The notes below the pieces were generated by a model, which had not been told where the DNA came from, made no database searches, and was given only the letters and a program-made list of their open reading frames with translations. 64,000 nucleotides of DNA from Caprimulgus europaeus (lineage: Eukaryota > Chordata > Aves > Caprimulgiformes > Caprimulgidae): NCBI GenBank assembly GCA_907165065.1, contig OU015539.1, forward strand, positions 13,422,816-13,486,815. Reading direction: 5' to 3'. Made by a program: the position numbers and the translations under genes. The stretch's first letter is position 1; each line of letters begins with the position of its first letter. Shown in pieces: positions 1 to 11,376 of this stretch.

Positions 1-922
1 AACACTGCGCCTGTGGCGAATACGTGCTTTCTTTGAATAAGGAGCCCTTTGGCTGTTATTTGTTGAATTCTTGTACAAAAGCCAATAGTGCTGCACAGTG
101 ATGTTTTATACACTTTGAAGGGAAGAGTGAATAAAACATGGATAAATGTTTTATCAGCAGCTTTTTTAAATAATACCTTCTAGGTTTCAAATTAAACAGG
201 TACTTGCACATTTCCCACTATTTTCTCATTGATCTGCTTTCAAGTGCATACTCACAATTTAATAGTTAAAGTAGAGAAGGAAAGCAAGATGAACTGTCTC
301 TCCACACAGGATTAAATCCAGTGTTGACAGACCTTTAGATTCTCAGTCATGCATGATGACAGTCAAGACTGTGGTTGAGCAGATACTGTCAAACTTTGCA
401 GAGTTCTGGAAAAATATTTACCTGCTTCTCCCTATATTATTACTTGCTGGACTTATAAAATAAAGCAACTGTCTCCCTCCCTGGGTTCAGTGCATCTCTT
501 GGACACAGCCAGTAACAGGTACTTTCACCTATTTCACAGTATCTACTCAGTGTTTGAACTTTATAGCCTTGCTCAGTTTTCTCTTTTGAGTACTACTGCA
601 AACATGACTTTTTCATGCACATTAATTAGTCCCCTGCTTTACTACAACCAGGATTGTTGGTTTCCAAAGAGATAGGGTCTGTAGAAATAATAAGTTATTG
701 CAGATATATCTAGATATATATTTAGTACAAGTATCTTCATTGGTTTTATACAATTATTTGTATAAATGTTATCTTTGCTCAGCTAATTTCAGTGCCTTGT
801 TCAATCAGAATTTTTAATTAAAATGCTCCCTCCCAGCACCTCTTTTTTTTTAATTATTTGTAAAACCTATCTTGTATGTAATTTTTACAAAAAAAAGTTT
901 TGAAACTCTCAACGTGTAGTAC
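1..922 (-). other. PIK3C2A: Partial intron of PIK3C2A after exon 20
   Basis: I searched both strands for the next expected coding block (kinase N-lobe, family pattern LKVTMVNADP) and found nothing. The stretch is AT-rich with no recognisable repeat family. The next exon must lie left of position 1. Confidence 0.7.
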
Positions 923-1027
923 CTTAATATTTAGCTCTTTTGCCACAAGACTGGGATTGAGAGGCAAACGACATTTGTTCTTCAAGAAAAATAACTGCAC
1001 ACGTTCCATGCCATTTTGCAAGGCAGC
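923..1027 (-). CDS. PIK3C2A: PIK3C2A exon 20: junction of helical and kinase domains
   Basis: The exon is 105 nt, 35 codons, phase 0 to phase 0. It encodes [20 protein letters not shown], then [43 protein letters not shown] is a family signature just before the ATP-binding N-lobe. The acceptor CTGCAG is preceded by an unusually long T tract (29 bases). The donor is GTACTA, weaker than consensus. It is the last exon inside the window. Confidence 0.96.
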
Positions 1028-1035
1028 CTGCAGAC

Positions 1036-1064
<29 letters not shown>
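1036..1064 (-). repeat. T29 homopolymer acting as acceptor pyrimidine tract
   Basis: A run of 29 A on the plus strand (T on the coding strand) lies 8 bases upstream of the exon 20 boundary at 1027. It is the polypyrimidine tract of that acceptor. Confidence 0.9.
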
Positions 1065-1067
<3 letters not shown>

Positions 1068-1532
1068 AAAGAAGTCAGCTGACATTTTCTTAACTGAAGC
1101 ATCTACAGAAAACTTCTGGACAAAGTTATTCTGAAGCCAATGTTTTAACTCCCTAGTGTCAAAGGAATACTAGAGATTATAACTGCTATTTTAACTACTA
1201 AAAATACATAAACCTAGCAGTAATATCACCCAAGTTTGTGACTTTCTTTTTTTTGACTGAACTAGATGATAGCATCCCACTCTATCAAACCGTAAATTCA
1301 TATTATTAGCACATAAAGATACCCCATTCTTTTGTATAATGGGATCATTCTTCAGCAGCAATAGGTTTAAATCCAATTCCAGTTTACTGTACACAGAAAC
1401 CATCCTACTTTCTTACTCTATCACCTCACACTATTTCATGTTTCAGATGACAACAAATTTGACAAAAACATCAACTTCATTAAGCCATTATATCTTGTTA
1501 AAATGCAGAGCAATATATTCATAGATCTTCCT

Positions 1533-1535
1533 ATA

Positions 1536-1565
<30 letters not shown>
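1533..1565. repeat. AT dinucleotide microsatellite with CA tail
   Basis: About eleven AT units are followed by an ACACAC tail within the intron between exons 19 and 20. Confidence 0.9.
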
Positions 1566-1567
<2 letters not shown>

Positions 1568-1673
1568 GTAACATTTTATTGAACTTAAGACTAAAAAGGC
1601 ATCTGAGTGGATTGTTTTGAGAGTGTACTCAATCTAATCTTAATCATAAAGAACATTAAAAATATATACACAC

Positions 1674-1854
1674 CTGCCGAGCAGACCCACTTGTTTGCTT
1701 TACTCTTTCTGCTACCATTCCAAAAAGCTGCACCAGTCTGGTCTGCTTCTCGAGCTCTTCCCTCAGCCTTTTCCCACAGACTGAAAGAAAAGCTCCAAGA
1801 ATTTGCTCATACCTTACACCAAACTTTGTATCATACAGTGTATCCTTAAGAAGC
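1674..1854 (-). CDS. PIK3C2A: PIK3C2A exon 19: end of helical domain
   Basis: The exon is 181 nt and encodes [20 protein letters not shown], then [20 protein letters not shown], then [20 protein letters not shown]. The GK-LREEL-KQT-LVQL-G-VAE block precedes the kinase domain. The acceptor is CAG at 1855-1857 and the donor is GTGTGT at 1673, phase 0 out. An AT dinucleotide repeat lies about 110 bp downstream in the intron. Confidence 0.96.
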
Positions 1855-2170
1855 CTGAAATAAATGATTCAAGTTAAATTTTCCTAAGGAAAATACTGCA
1901 AACAATGCAATACTAAGACAATAAAATATTTTAATGAATCAGTACTATATATATCTGAAGTTACTAACATATATGATATAAAAGAAAAGAAGTTTGTGCT
2001 TTGTAGAGGCACTGTCTGGTTTTTTTTATTAAAAAAACAGGATCTACATTCTATACTCTCTAACAGTCATTGTTATGAACTATGATATTACAAAATAATG
2101 TGGTTTTTTTTCTGGAAATACTAATCTTACTGTAAACATTAAGTGAACAATGCAACAAAGAACTTCTTAC

Positions 2171-2265
2171 CAATATAGGTAGTGTGCTATTCGAATGCTT
2201 CCCAGTGCCCGAGCCAGAAGAAATTTGACAAGAGCACTATCAAGGTAGGTTTCATACCTCAATGC
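2171..2265 (-). CDS. PIK3C2A: PIK3C2A exon 18: helical (PIK) domain
   Basis: The exon is 95 nt and encodes [20 protein letters not shown], then [12 protein letters not shown]. It matches AL-YE-YL-S-LV-FLL-RALG-I-IAH-LYW. The tryptophan codon is split 2+1 with exon 19. The acceptor is TCTATAG and the donor is GTAAGA. Confidence 0.96.
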
Positions 2266-2529
2266 CTATAGACAAAGAAAATTAAATAAATCAGGTCTGG
2301 ATTTAATTCTAGATGAAGATTGAGATTTTATGACTAATACACAGACAGAATCACCACAAATCCATAGCACAGTCAGAGTGATTACTTAATCAAATTGTCT
2401 TCAATAGCATGCATTGAAGTTATTAAGCACAGAGGTATGCAATTGCACTTCTGCTACTAGTAATCAGTAATTCTTTTGGTTGTTCAAGAACAAAAAAATT
2501 CAAACTTCAGTGCAGGCAGAAAGTCTTAC

Positions 2530-2623
2530 CTGCACAAATTGAGGGAGGAAATCTGTTAACTCATCATCACTTAATGTCTCTATCCAATTCACAGCTGTAT
2601 TTCGTATTTCCTGATCAGCAAAC
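2530..2623 (-). CDS. PIK3C2A: PIK3C2A exon 17: helical (PIK) domain
   Basis: The exon is 94 nt and encodes [20 protein letters not shown], then [11 protein letters not shown]. This matches FADQEVR--AV-WIE-(I/L)SDDELTD-LPQFVQ of the family. The acceptor is TTTCTAG (non-consensus T before AG, acceptable). The donor is GTAAGA, with phase 0 out. Confidence 0.96.
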
Positions 2624-3098
2624 CTAGAAAGTCATCACAAAACCACATTACATTTATTCTGCTCATGTAGGATTTTTTTTTTTCTTTTTAGAGACCAGCT
2701 AGATACAAAGGAACCAAAATGAAGACTTTAATAGCTCAGTAAAGGACCTACAAGTTTGAGGCCCATCATTACCTAAGGTGCCAATACACGTGTGTGTTTA
2801 GGACAAGCATACAAATATCTCAAAATGTCAATCTTGACAGCTTGGCTGTAGAGCTTGCTCTCCTGTTGTAAATTAGATTTCAGAATCCTAACCAGTATTG
2901 CTATTCTTTCACTACGTGACTTGGTAAAGCCTACATGGATAAAGTAAATCTGTCCTTCAAAATTTTAAGAAAATTTAGCTTGTGCTACAAGAAATTCAGC
3001 AATACTTTCCACAAAAATCCCATTCAGAATCTTCTACCGAAGAAAAATAATTTAACGCACAATACATACAGAGAACTTATTTACATTGTTTTTCTTAC

Positions 3099-3287
3099 TT
3101 TGAATCAAGTAGTTCCAGTGCAGCTAAGGGTGATAAAGGAGGCCACTGCTGAAGTAATGAATATATTTCTGGAAGACTTGCCCAGTCCCAGTGAGGGGCA
3201 CTAACCAATATTTTTGGTAGGCTACTAGTATGGCTATGACAATAATGTCTCTTCTCCCACAAAAATTCTTTATCTTCTTTTGACAAC
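3099..3287 (-). CDS. PIK3C2A: PIK3C2A exon 16: helical (PIK) domain
   Basis: The exon is 189 nt and encodes [20 protein letters not shown], then [20 protein letters not shown], then [20 protein letters not shown] and DS. SKEDK-FLWEKR-YC and LPKIL-SAP-W-W are strongly conserved. The segment forms the first alpha-solenoid helices of the PIK domain. The acceptor is TGTCTGCAG and the donor is GTAAGA. Confidence 0.97.
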
Positions 3288-3916
3288 CTGCAGACAAAAG
3301 CATTTCAGTTTACCAGGACAGCACATTAGAAGTCATCACCTGAATAACCCCAATGCTACTTACTGGTAATCGTATGCATACAGGTGATTTAACACACAAA
3401 ACTGAATGAAATTAATATGGTTATTTCCTCCATAAAAGTCAAAACAAGAAGCAAAATAAAAATTTAAACATTATGGAAACAGTTGTTCAATATCATAATT
3501 TGTGCAGGCCAAAAATAAGTTTTAGTATAACCTGAAATAAACCAAAATGTTAATGTTAGTGGGAAAGCCTGCCAGAAAAGCTTCCATGGCATATGAACAG
3601 CCACTGCAGAAACTGTCACTACGTCCTGTAACCGAAGAACTGCCAAACAGGAACAGGCATTTGTCACAGGCAAACAAAAGGGGAGTGAACTTGTAACAGG
3701 ACAATATTATGACACCAGCCATAGAAAGCACAAGTAAAATCATTAAGTGAGCACTATTGTTTTGCAAGTTTAATTCAATCTCTTGTTTAAGTCTCCACAG
3801 GTCTTCAAAATATGCTAGAACCATAGTATAGAAATTTAAGAGTAAAAAACCATTCCATACCCTAGCCATGAATTGTCACATACAAAGAGACCGTATGCAG
3901 AAAGAGATAAACATAC

Positions 3917-4059
3917 CCAATAGTGTTATCCTTGGAGATAATGGCAAGAAGACGTTCTCTCAATGGTTTTTCTAATGTTTCTATGGAATGATGCACAGTA
4001 GTCTTTGCAGCTTGAGGAATTTTATATTCAATATCAAAAGCAGGTGATGGGAAGTCAAT
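3917..4059 (-). CDS. PIK3C2A: PIK3C2A exon 15: start of the helical (PIK) domain
   Basis: The exon is 143 nt and encodes IDFPSPAFDIEYKIPQAAKT, then TVHHSIETLEKPLRERLLAI, then ISKDNTI. The VDFPSPAFDI block joins C2 to the helical domain. The KT-----IETLE stretch is more divergent. The acceptor is preceded by a 16-base T tract (plus-strand A-run 4063-4078). The donor is GTATGT after a split glycine codon. Confidence 0.95.
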
Positions 4060-4062
4060 CTG

Positions 4063-4078
4063 AAAAAAAAAAAAAAAA
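4063..4078 (-). repeat. T16 acceptor tract of exon 15
   Basis: Sixteen A on the plus strand give an unbroken T16 on the coding strand, two bases from the AG of the exon 15 acceptor. Confidence 0.85.
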
Positions 4079-4329
4079 GGAAGAGATGATGCAAGTCCTT
4101 AAGAACAGTACAAAAAGCTCTCCCTTTCAGCAGCCTCAGATGTTTAGGCACATTAACTCCTTAGTTCTACAGCTGTAACAGTTTTCAGATACTGTTTCCC
4201 GAATATTTTTTACAATCTCAATTCTGTTCCTTAACTATGGTTCTTGAACATATGACAATCGTGGTTTTGCACAATCCAGTAGCTAGAGTAGTCCTTAGAA
4301 GTGAAGTGAGAATGCTTAGAGTGGAGACT

Positions 4330-4412
4330 AATCACAGAACTATTAACAGTTTCAACCCAACCACCAACTCCAACCATGTTTTGGGATTGCTAGACCATGC
4401 CTAACAAGGTGT
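4330..4412 (-). mobile_element. Degraded CR1-type LINE 3' fragment
   Basis: The plus strand shows decayed matches to the antisense of a CR1 3' end: ATCACAGAACTATTAA, CCAACTCCAACCATG and CTAGACCATGCC in the order expected for avian CR1 copies. It is heavily mutated and short, so the call is tentative. It lies in the intron between exons 14 and 15. Confidence 0.42.
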
Positions 4413-4821
4413 CTTCTCGTTGAAGAGAAATTTGGACTCTGAATTCAGAATGAGAGGTGCTTAAGTTCTGTAAAGAAACTGGAACTGCCATTGTTTGGGT
4501 CTAGCCAACTCCCATCTCAGCATACATTTCTACAGATTGCTTTTCAAAGATTTCCTCTCCCAGTACTGATAGCATGTACTACCAAGGCATTTCCAATTTC
4601 TCTTACTTCAAAATTGTGATTCAATAACTTCACTTGTATACACTTACAGCAGCTTTCCATTCTTTGCCCTTAATGCTTAGTAATCACTATTTTATACTGG
4701 CTTGTAAATACGACTTAGCAATATTTACACTCTTCCCAAAACATTATCTGATCTACTACCACTTATGTAAGAGTTACAAGTCACAATATTCAAACAAAAC
4801 ATAGTCAGAATTAAATATAAC

Positions 4822-4930
4822 CTGCAATATTATTCTTTCCGTATTTCCTTTCTTACTGCCCATCCCTGATGCTTGATGTGGATGTGATGAGGTCCACAGT
4901 TGCAAGAGCTTTGTTCCACAAGTTAACAAT
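4822..4930 (-). CDS. PIK3C2A: PIK3C2A exon 14: end of the PI3K-type C2 domain
   Basis: The exon is 109 nt and encodes [20 protein letters not shown], then [30 protein letters not shown] and KKG--ERI-LQ match the family. The intervening loop is divergent. The acceptor is TTTTCTCAG. The donor GTTATA at 4821 is weak at positions +3 to +6. Exon phase is 2 in, 0 out. Confidence 0.93.
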
Positions 4931-6803
4931 CTGAGAAAAAAAATGCATGTACAGGTACTAGTGTCACAATCTGTTTACTTCAAGATAGCAGCTATTAAAA
5001 TACTACCTGGAGAAGATCAACAGTCATTACAAGGAAACAATTCCAAAATGTTACTATGGCATAGAGGGACAGCTCAAACTCAGTATGTGTTTCTACTGCA
5101 GAGATAAGAGTTTATCTTATTATGAGTATTTAAACTTTGATATTGAGAAAACGGGAAATCAAACTAGCCAATACAGTTTGGAGCTTCAAAAAGGGAGTTA
5201 GGATAATCAAGTGTCAAATTAATTTATTTTTCTTTTCACTGGATGTCTTCTGTACTTAGTCCTTTAAAACACTGCATACAGTTTTTAGGTGAAAAGGCAA
5301 AGGAAAGAGTTCAGTGCTGACACAGCTAAATTAAGTGCTCCCTATTTCTTAAGGGAGAAAATGAATACTTTTGCCTCTGAGGAATAAGCTGAACACACAC
5401 ATCTTCTTACCTTCTCAGAAAAAAGGCACAGACACCTCAATATTATAGACATCGCCATTTGCATGGACTTTCCACATTACTAGATTCTGCAAGTGCATAT
5501 CAACTGAAGTTTGCAACTGCCAGTTTATTCCTCAATATTAATACCATTTCCAGTTGTAGTAAGGCACAACTGAGATTACTTCACAAATCAGTTAAGTGCC
5601 AAATGTTAGGCACAGAAAACTTCTATCAGTGTTTAAAAATCAAAATACAGCCTCAAAAGATTGCTTGAAGGTCAAGCCTTTAGTATATTTTGAAAGAAGT
5701 TTTAAGGTTTATAAGTTTCAAAGAAAGAACAGTTCTTAATAGGTAAATATTGATTAACTTATGATGCCAATGAAAATTACTAAATCATGCCACGAAAGCA
5801 TAACTGAACAGCTTGCTCTTTTTAATATTCTCCAGTTTAATATACTTGCCACAGCCTTCTGTCTCGTCCACAAGTAAAGACATGTTAAGCCACTCCACAC
5901 ACACTTCACCTGAAGGGATTTTAACTTGACTATAGATGCTTTCAAAGCACATATATGACCTTTTATTCTTCCTATGTTTTAGTTAGCTCTAAGTTTTAGC
6001 TTCTGCCTGTTATTGATGCTATTCTCAGCTGTAACTGGAATATTTGGCTAGTATGTTTAATCACCTAGGTCGGGATTTAATTTATGTAGACTGCAAGTGG
6101 ATTAGACCACTAGCACCTCTACAGCTGCCATATACAGGCCATTCAGTAAACCCTGGCATAACATATTACTGTGGTGCTGTGCATAAACAGAAAATACAGT
6201 TTTCTCTCCAAAATAACTACTACAAGAACATTTATGCAGCATGAAGACAACAGAAATTTGCAATTCACATCAAACCAGAAGCTATGTTTTCAATCAAATA
6301 CTGTGAAATGTGATCTTTAGAACCGCAACATTTCAACAGAAAGCTGAAATAAGCATCATTTATGAAAAGAAATACAAGTTTCAGTGGTGACTGAAAGCAG
6401 CTGCAGGCTGTCTTTGCAATGCAGGAAAGCCTAAACTCTCGAAGCACCCCCGAGATGTTGGAATCATCACCATACAAGAAGGGAAGCGGAACAAGTAGAG
6501 ACACATCTAGAACAAGAGGACGCAAACAACATGGAACAGATATCAGCAATAAATACATAGAAGTAACTGTCCTGGAAAGACCTGGTTGTCTCTTGACAGC
6601 CTTGGTTGACAATTAGATAATTTAAGATTCCAGTAAGACCTAGAAGTCAGAAGCATGTATAAATAGGAAATCTTGAGCATAAATCCTGAAGCTATTTTGC
6701 AATGGTGTGATCTTCTGCAACATGCTTAATAGTTATGGGAGTGGGGTAAGCTTTATAGAGAGTAAATCACATTACTAATCTTACTTATATTTTGGATACT
6801 TAC
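4931..6803 (-). other. PIK3C2A: Intron 13 of PIK3C2A
   Basis: This is 1.9 kb of AT-rich intron between exons 13 and 14. No repeats or RNA genes were recognised. An open stretch at 5754-5945 resembles exon 14 over a few residues but is judged fortuitous. Confidence 0.75.
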
Positions 6804-6971
6804 CGCCTAAAATCAAAAAGAGGTAGAGAAACCTGACCCAAAATTTCTGGGCCCTTTCTCTGCTTATTTGAGTCAGGAGAATTCCCACTACTTTGATTTA
6901 AGATTCCAAACAAAGTGAGACATAAGACTGATTCCAAAGGCAGCTGTGAAATCTGGATGGGGAAAATTATT
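6804..6971 (-). CDS. PIK3C2A: PIK3C2A exon 13: PI3K-type C2 domain
   Basis: The exon is 168 nt and encodes [20 protein letters not shown], then [20 protein letters not shown], then [16 protein letters not shown]. The [23 protein letters not shown] strand pair and the [18 protein letters not shown] ending are characteristic. The acceptor is TTTACAG and the donor is GTAAGT, leaving phase 2. Confidence 0.97.
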
Positions 6972-8549
6972 CTGTAAAAGTATTAAAAATAAGTCAGTCA
7001 GAGGACAGACAGTTGTAAGTTACAGGCTTATCCTTATAACTTGTTGATGCCTCTTGCTTTCAAAAAGTGTATTATCATTGGTTGAAGAACAAGTGTTACA
7101 TTTCCGTGCAATTATATTTCACTCTGCTTTATCTCCCACACCAATACTTTGCAAAACCTGCTAAATTACACTTCTGCACAGCAGCCAGATTTGGAACAAC
7201 TCTTAAAATCTTTGTCTACTAAACCACATTCCTTACACAGAACCACACTGTCCAGCATAACCAGTCTTCCCACTCTACTCACTATGAGGACACACACAGT
7301 TCCATGTTAGGTGCCTTCTAATCTCCCTGATTTAGAGTCAGCTGACAATAGTTTCCCATTTAGCAACTCCTGAAAGCTAAATTCAAATGGTACAAAACAG
7401 GCACCCATAAAGAAAGCAGCTGAGGAGTATACACCTCACTGATCAATTCAGACTCATTTTTGTTTACACTGTTTTTATTGCTTAAAATGTTCCTTAAGTT
7501 TGGTTTTCTATAACATACCAAAATATCATTCTAGAAGTTACCACAGCATATTACTCAGCCAGTTACACTATCACACACTACAACTATATTGCATATAAGC
7601 TTCTTAATGTAACACATCTTTCACTGTAACGCACTAGTACTCGCTAGCAAAAGATCTGGTGATTAATCCCTTGCATAACTAGGAAAAAAGAAGAAAGGGT
7701 GGTTGGAGTACACTCTGAAGGCAGGTAATCCTAGAACCTGAAGTCTCATTCCTGGTCTGAAATAATTTGTCAGCGCAGACTTGCAGGGTATTCCTCAGGG
7801 TCTACCTCTGACCTTTAAAATCAGTCAGGAAAATAGATATAGGGCAATGTGGAGCTCACCTGAAGCTTCAGTCCTCAGAGACTGCCTGAGAACTGTTAAG
7901 TGGAAAAGAGTAAGCTGTGCATACACAGTGAAAAATACTTTCCCCTCTCAGTTATCATATATCACACCCTATTTCTTCTCTCCCCTGCCCTATAGAGAGA
8001 AACTGTAGTAGCTCAAACCAGACATTCTCATATGCTATAGAGAGATGCTCTTAAGCAGTGATGCATCTGCTCTCTTTATGAAAGAATCCTAAATTGGATG
8101 TTTAAATACAGATATGAAGTTGTTACAGTTTATTTGTAACAAAAGAATGATTCAGCATTAATGTTAGTAGAAGTGAGTTGCTTTTCCTCCTCATTCACAT
8201 AATTTGAGCACTGCTTATATGCAAGCTTTATTCATCCTTCTTTAAAGCAGAACAAGCTGTTCCCATTACAAGGAATGCTATGGCCTTCCCAACTCCTTAT
8301 AATTGTATACTATAAACACATTAGCACAGGACACTTGTCCAGCATTTCCATTTCCACTTTTAAAATGAGTGAAATATCATTTGGAACTATATTTCTGATT
8401 TTGGTCAGTGTCTCACACATTGTTCTTTTAATACTTCAAATAGAATTAGAAGCAAGAGTTGCTTGAATGACTATATTCAGCAGCTAGCTAGGTAGGTACT
8501 AGCTAAAATAAAGTGTTTTAGTGAGTTTTAACATGCTAAAGTCACTTAC
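6972..8549 (-). other. PIK3C2A: Intron 12 of PIK3C2A
   Basis: This is 1.6 kb of intron between exons 12 and 13. Nothing recognisable was seen on either strand. Confidence 0.7.
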
Positions 8550-8672
8550 AGTTCATCCCATTTAATCAAGTAGAAGAAGTTCTTGTACGTGCCAACCTTC
8601 TTGGACTGAATAGGTTTAAACAGATCTTTTCCATTATGGCTCAGAGAACAAATCAAGTAGTATTTTTCATAA
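8550..8672 (-). CDS. PIK3C2A: PIK3C2A exon 12: PI3K-type C2 domain
   Basis: The exon is 123 nt and encodes [20 protein letters not shown], then [20 protein letters not shown]. It is almost identical to the family block covering strands of the C2 sandwich ([40 protein letters not shown]). The acceptor is GTCCAG and the donor is GTAAGT. Only 90 bp separates it from exon 11. Confidence 0.97.
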
Positions 8673-8762
8673 CTGGACAAGGAAAAGAATGTAAATTAAA
8701 CAAATAAACAACAACAAAAAAATCTATAAAAGGATGAATTTTACCATTAATAAATTACTCAC

Positions 8763-8976
8763 TTTGATACCCAACCAGGAGAGATTCCATGTGCAGCAAA
8801 TATTGTGAACTGGAGATGTTCTGTGGCAGTCCACGCTTCCTTAGTACTCTTGCTGTCTTTTGGAGAAATTGCTGCACAACTACTACACGAATTCATGTGG
8901 AGTCGCAGAAGGGCCTCAACTGCTCTTGTTAACTGGTCTACACTCACTTTCAAACGGTTTTCAGGCTGCAGTGAAT
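8763..8976 (-). CDS. PIK3C2A: PIK3C2A exon 11: start of the PI3K-type C2 domain
   Basis: The exon is 214 nt and encodes SLQPENRLKVSVDQLTRAVE, then ALLRLHMNSCSSCAAISPKD, then SKSTKEAWTATEHLQFTIFA and AHGISPGWVS. KEAWT-TE-LQFTIFAAHGIS--WVS is a nearly invariant family block. It forms the first strands of the PI3K-type C2 domain that packs on the helical domain. The donor GTGAGT leaves phase 2. The acceptor chosen, TTTAG at 8977-8978, keeps phase with the candidate microexon. An alternative acceptor would start the exon at 8965. Confidence 0.93.
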
Positions 8977-9616
8977 CTAAATTATAATTTGTTTTTAATG
9001 TATAGCTTCCTAAAACAGCCACTTGAAAGCAAGTTTTTAAAGAAAACTGAAGAACTTCACTCACCAGATGAGCTCTTGCTGGTGTCGTCACCACATTTTA
9101 AGGATACCTACACAGTAAGGTTGAGAAAATTTCAGTACCAAGAAACCCATATTAATATTCCCTTGCTCTGAAGTATCTTGTACAGAAACTAAGAAACATC
9201 AGAATTAGGCCCATATTTGGGTTTATGTAACACATCTTTTTACTCCAAGTTCCTCAAGAGTTAACTGACATCACAGTTTCCGTATCATGCAGCAACTATT
9301 AATCAAGTTTAAAAGCTCAGGTTTTGTCAAGTCACAAGCACTTTGACACCCTTTATCAACTTTTAAAAGACAGAGTACATTGGAATATTAATATTGCTCA
9401 GGATATTCTTACTGCTCTGAGTAGAGATAAAACTTGGTCAGGGCTGTTATGGATGAAAGCAGAATCTGTTAGCTCTGCTACCCAGTAATTTAAGTCTGAA
9501 CTGCTCTTTTCTTGAGGCATTTGTTAAGGTATTGTTTCTAGACAGAGCTAACTATAAACTTACTGAATAAAAAAAAAACCATGTTAAAACAACTGAGAAA
9601 ACTGAACAGCAAGTAC

Positions 9617-9659
9617 TGTCACGTTGTACTGTCGGCTGTTTGCTTCTTGGTCCGCTGAA
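9617..9659 (-). CDS. PIK3C2A: Candidate PIK3C2A microexon 10
   Basis: Exon 9 ends in phase 0, but exon 11 in its most natural form starts in phase 1, so a short exon must lie between. The best candidate is 43 nt, encoding FSGPRSKQPTVQRD plus one base, with acceptor TCTTCCAG and donor GTACTT. It sits where the family has a variable segment resembling LFGGEDTSRSSTRG. An alternative reading uses the acceptor TTTAG slightly upstream (exon SSSSADQEANSRQYNVT) joined to a CTGCAG acceptor at 8966-8967. Similarity is weak in both cases. The existence of a linking exon is well supported by phase, but its exact limits are not. Confidence 0.45.
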
Positions 9660-11376
9660 CTGGAAGACTAAACATGATACAGCATTACAGCGATATCTAG
9701 TCTCAACAAGGACACTGATGAAGCCAAAAGGTGACAAACAAATAATGGGAATTTACTCCCTTCTAACAAGGAAGGGCTTCATGCCAAATTCAACTTCTAA
9801 TAAAACAAAAATTTTTAATGAAAACTAAGTCTGTGAATTAAAACCAAAATGCGGTGAATTCCTTAAGCTTCAGAGAAAGTCTAAGAAGTTTGCCACAACT
9901 GCTGCAGAAGAACAAAAGTTCTCTTTACACTTTTAGTGTATTAATTGAGCATCTTGTCAATATTAAGTTTTAACTACAAAAAACCTTCATATTCTTAGAA
10001 AATAACATGCAGAAACTTATGGGAAAAAAAATTTAAATCACATTATTTCCCCCTTTCAGAAAAACTGCCATTATGTTCCCACCATACTTGTCAAGTAGTC
10101 CAAGTACTTTCGGATGACAGGATACCAAACTGTTGAAACAGCACTATACATGTAATTTTCTACTTGATAATCTACTGTTTTCTTTTACTTTTTGGCCACT
10201 TCTTCCAATCACAAAACAACTACTTAAAAAAAAGAAAAAAAAACCAAAAACCAAACAATATCTTACATATGGTTTAGATGAAACTGGCTCCTATTTTACA
10301 GTAATTTAATTTCTGAAAGCAATCTTATATGCTTTCATACACATTGGCTTAAACAATAATGCTCATCACAAAGGAATTGCAGAGTTTTACTGACTAAAAA
10401 AGTACCTTTTAAGAATTCTACTGTAATAGTGTTATTTTTGGAAGTTATTTTTACACTCTAATCTACTTATTTCTACAGCTTTCTCCTATCAAAAAGCAAA
10501 CATTGAAGAAATATTTGATATACTGTATTTCACTAAGTTTTCTTAATATGTTTTTTGCATTTCCCTGCAAGAATTTTAGTTCTTATGACAACTACATTTA
10601 TTTGGTCCATGCATTTTGCAAGACTTCTGCTCAGTATTACAAATAGATCATTGAACTGATGAAGCCAAAAGTGAACAGAACAGCACATGAATTGCCACTC
10701 GAATAAGGCAGCAGGACAACAGAAATAGCACTACAAGACAATTTAGCTTTTTTATCTGCACACCTCTCCATTTAATGACTGTTTTTGACAAAATGACTTG
10801 AAACCAATTCTGCTTAAGTGAACTGTGCATTGTAAGGCAGTTTTATAATCAAAATCTGTGCTATTTGAGATTTTTATTTTTGTCAGTATGCTCAGGAATG
10901 CAGGAGCATGAACCATTAGATTTTTAAGATGCTATTGCTATTCACATAAATACTGCACAGAAAATACATTACACTAATTCCTCCTTTTAGCATAACTGCA
11001 TTGATTTTAGAGGGCACAAGCTTGCTGTCAGCTTCCCTTGCTCGGATTTAGTACATATGCTGTGACTCAAGTCTACAGTTACAGAACCAGAAAAATTATT
11101 CTAAAATTAGGTTTTTTACAAAGCCATTACTTAGACTAGGAAAGGATTCCCAGAACAAGTGATTAATACATTAACAGAAAAGAGATGTTAAAATAAATAG
11201 AAGGTATCAGGTAAAATAAAAAAAAAAAACCCAAACAAACAACAAAACCTCAAAAGCCAGGCACATAACCCTGGCTGAACTGTTGCTGGTATTTGCAGCT
11301 ATCAAAGATTAAGAAATAGTATTTATCAGTGTTAAAAAGCACACCTCAGAATGCAATTTAGAGTGTGAAAGTTTAC
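9660..11376 (-). other. PIK3C2A: Intron 9 of PIK3C2A
   Basis: This is 1.7 kb between exon 9 and the candidate microexon. It contains A-rich simple sequence near 10225-10255 and 11217-11245, and no gene-like signal. Confidence 0.65.

Noticed and set aside
5754..5945. Minus-strand open stretch containing LTCLYLWT, resembling PIK3C2A [12 protein letters not shown].
   Set aside because: The true exon 14 with full-length similarity and correct phases is at 4822-4930. The similarity here is confined to a few residues.
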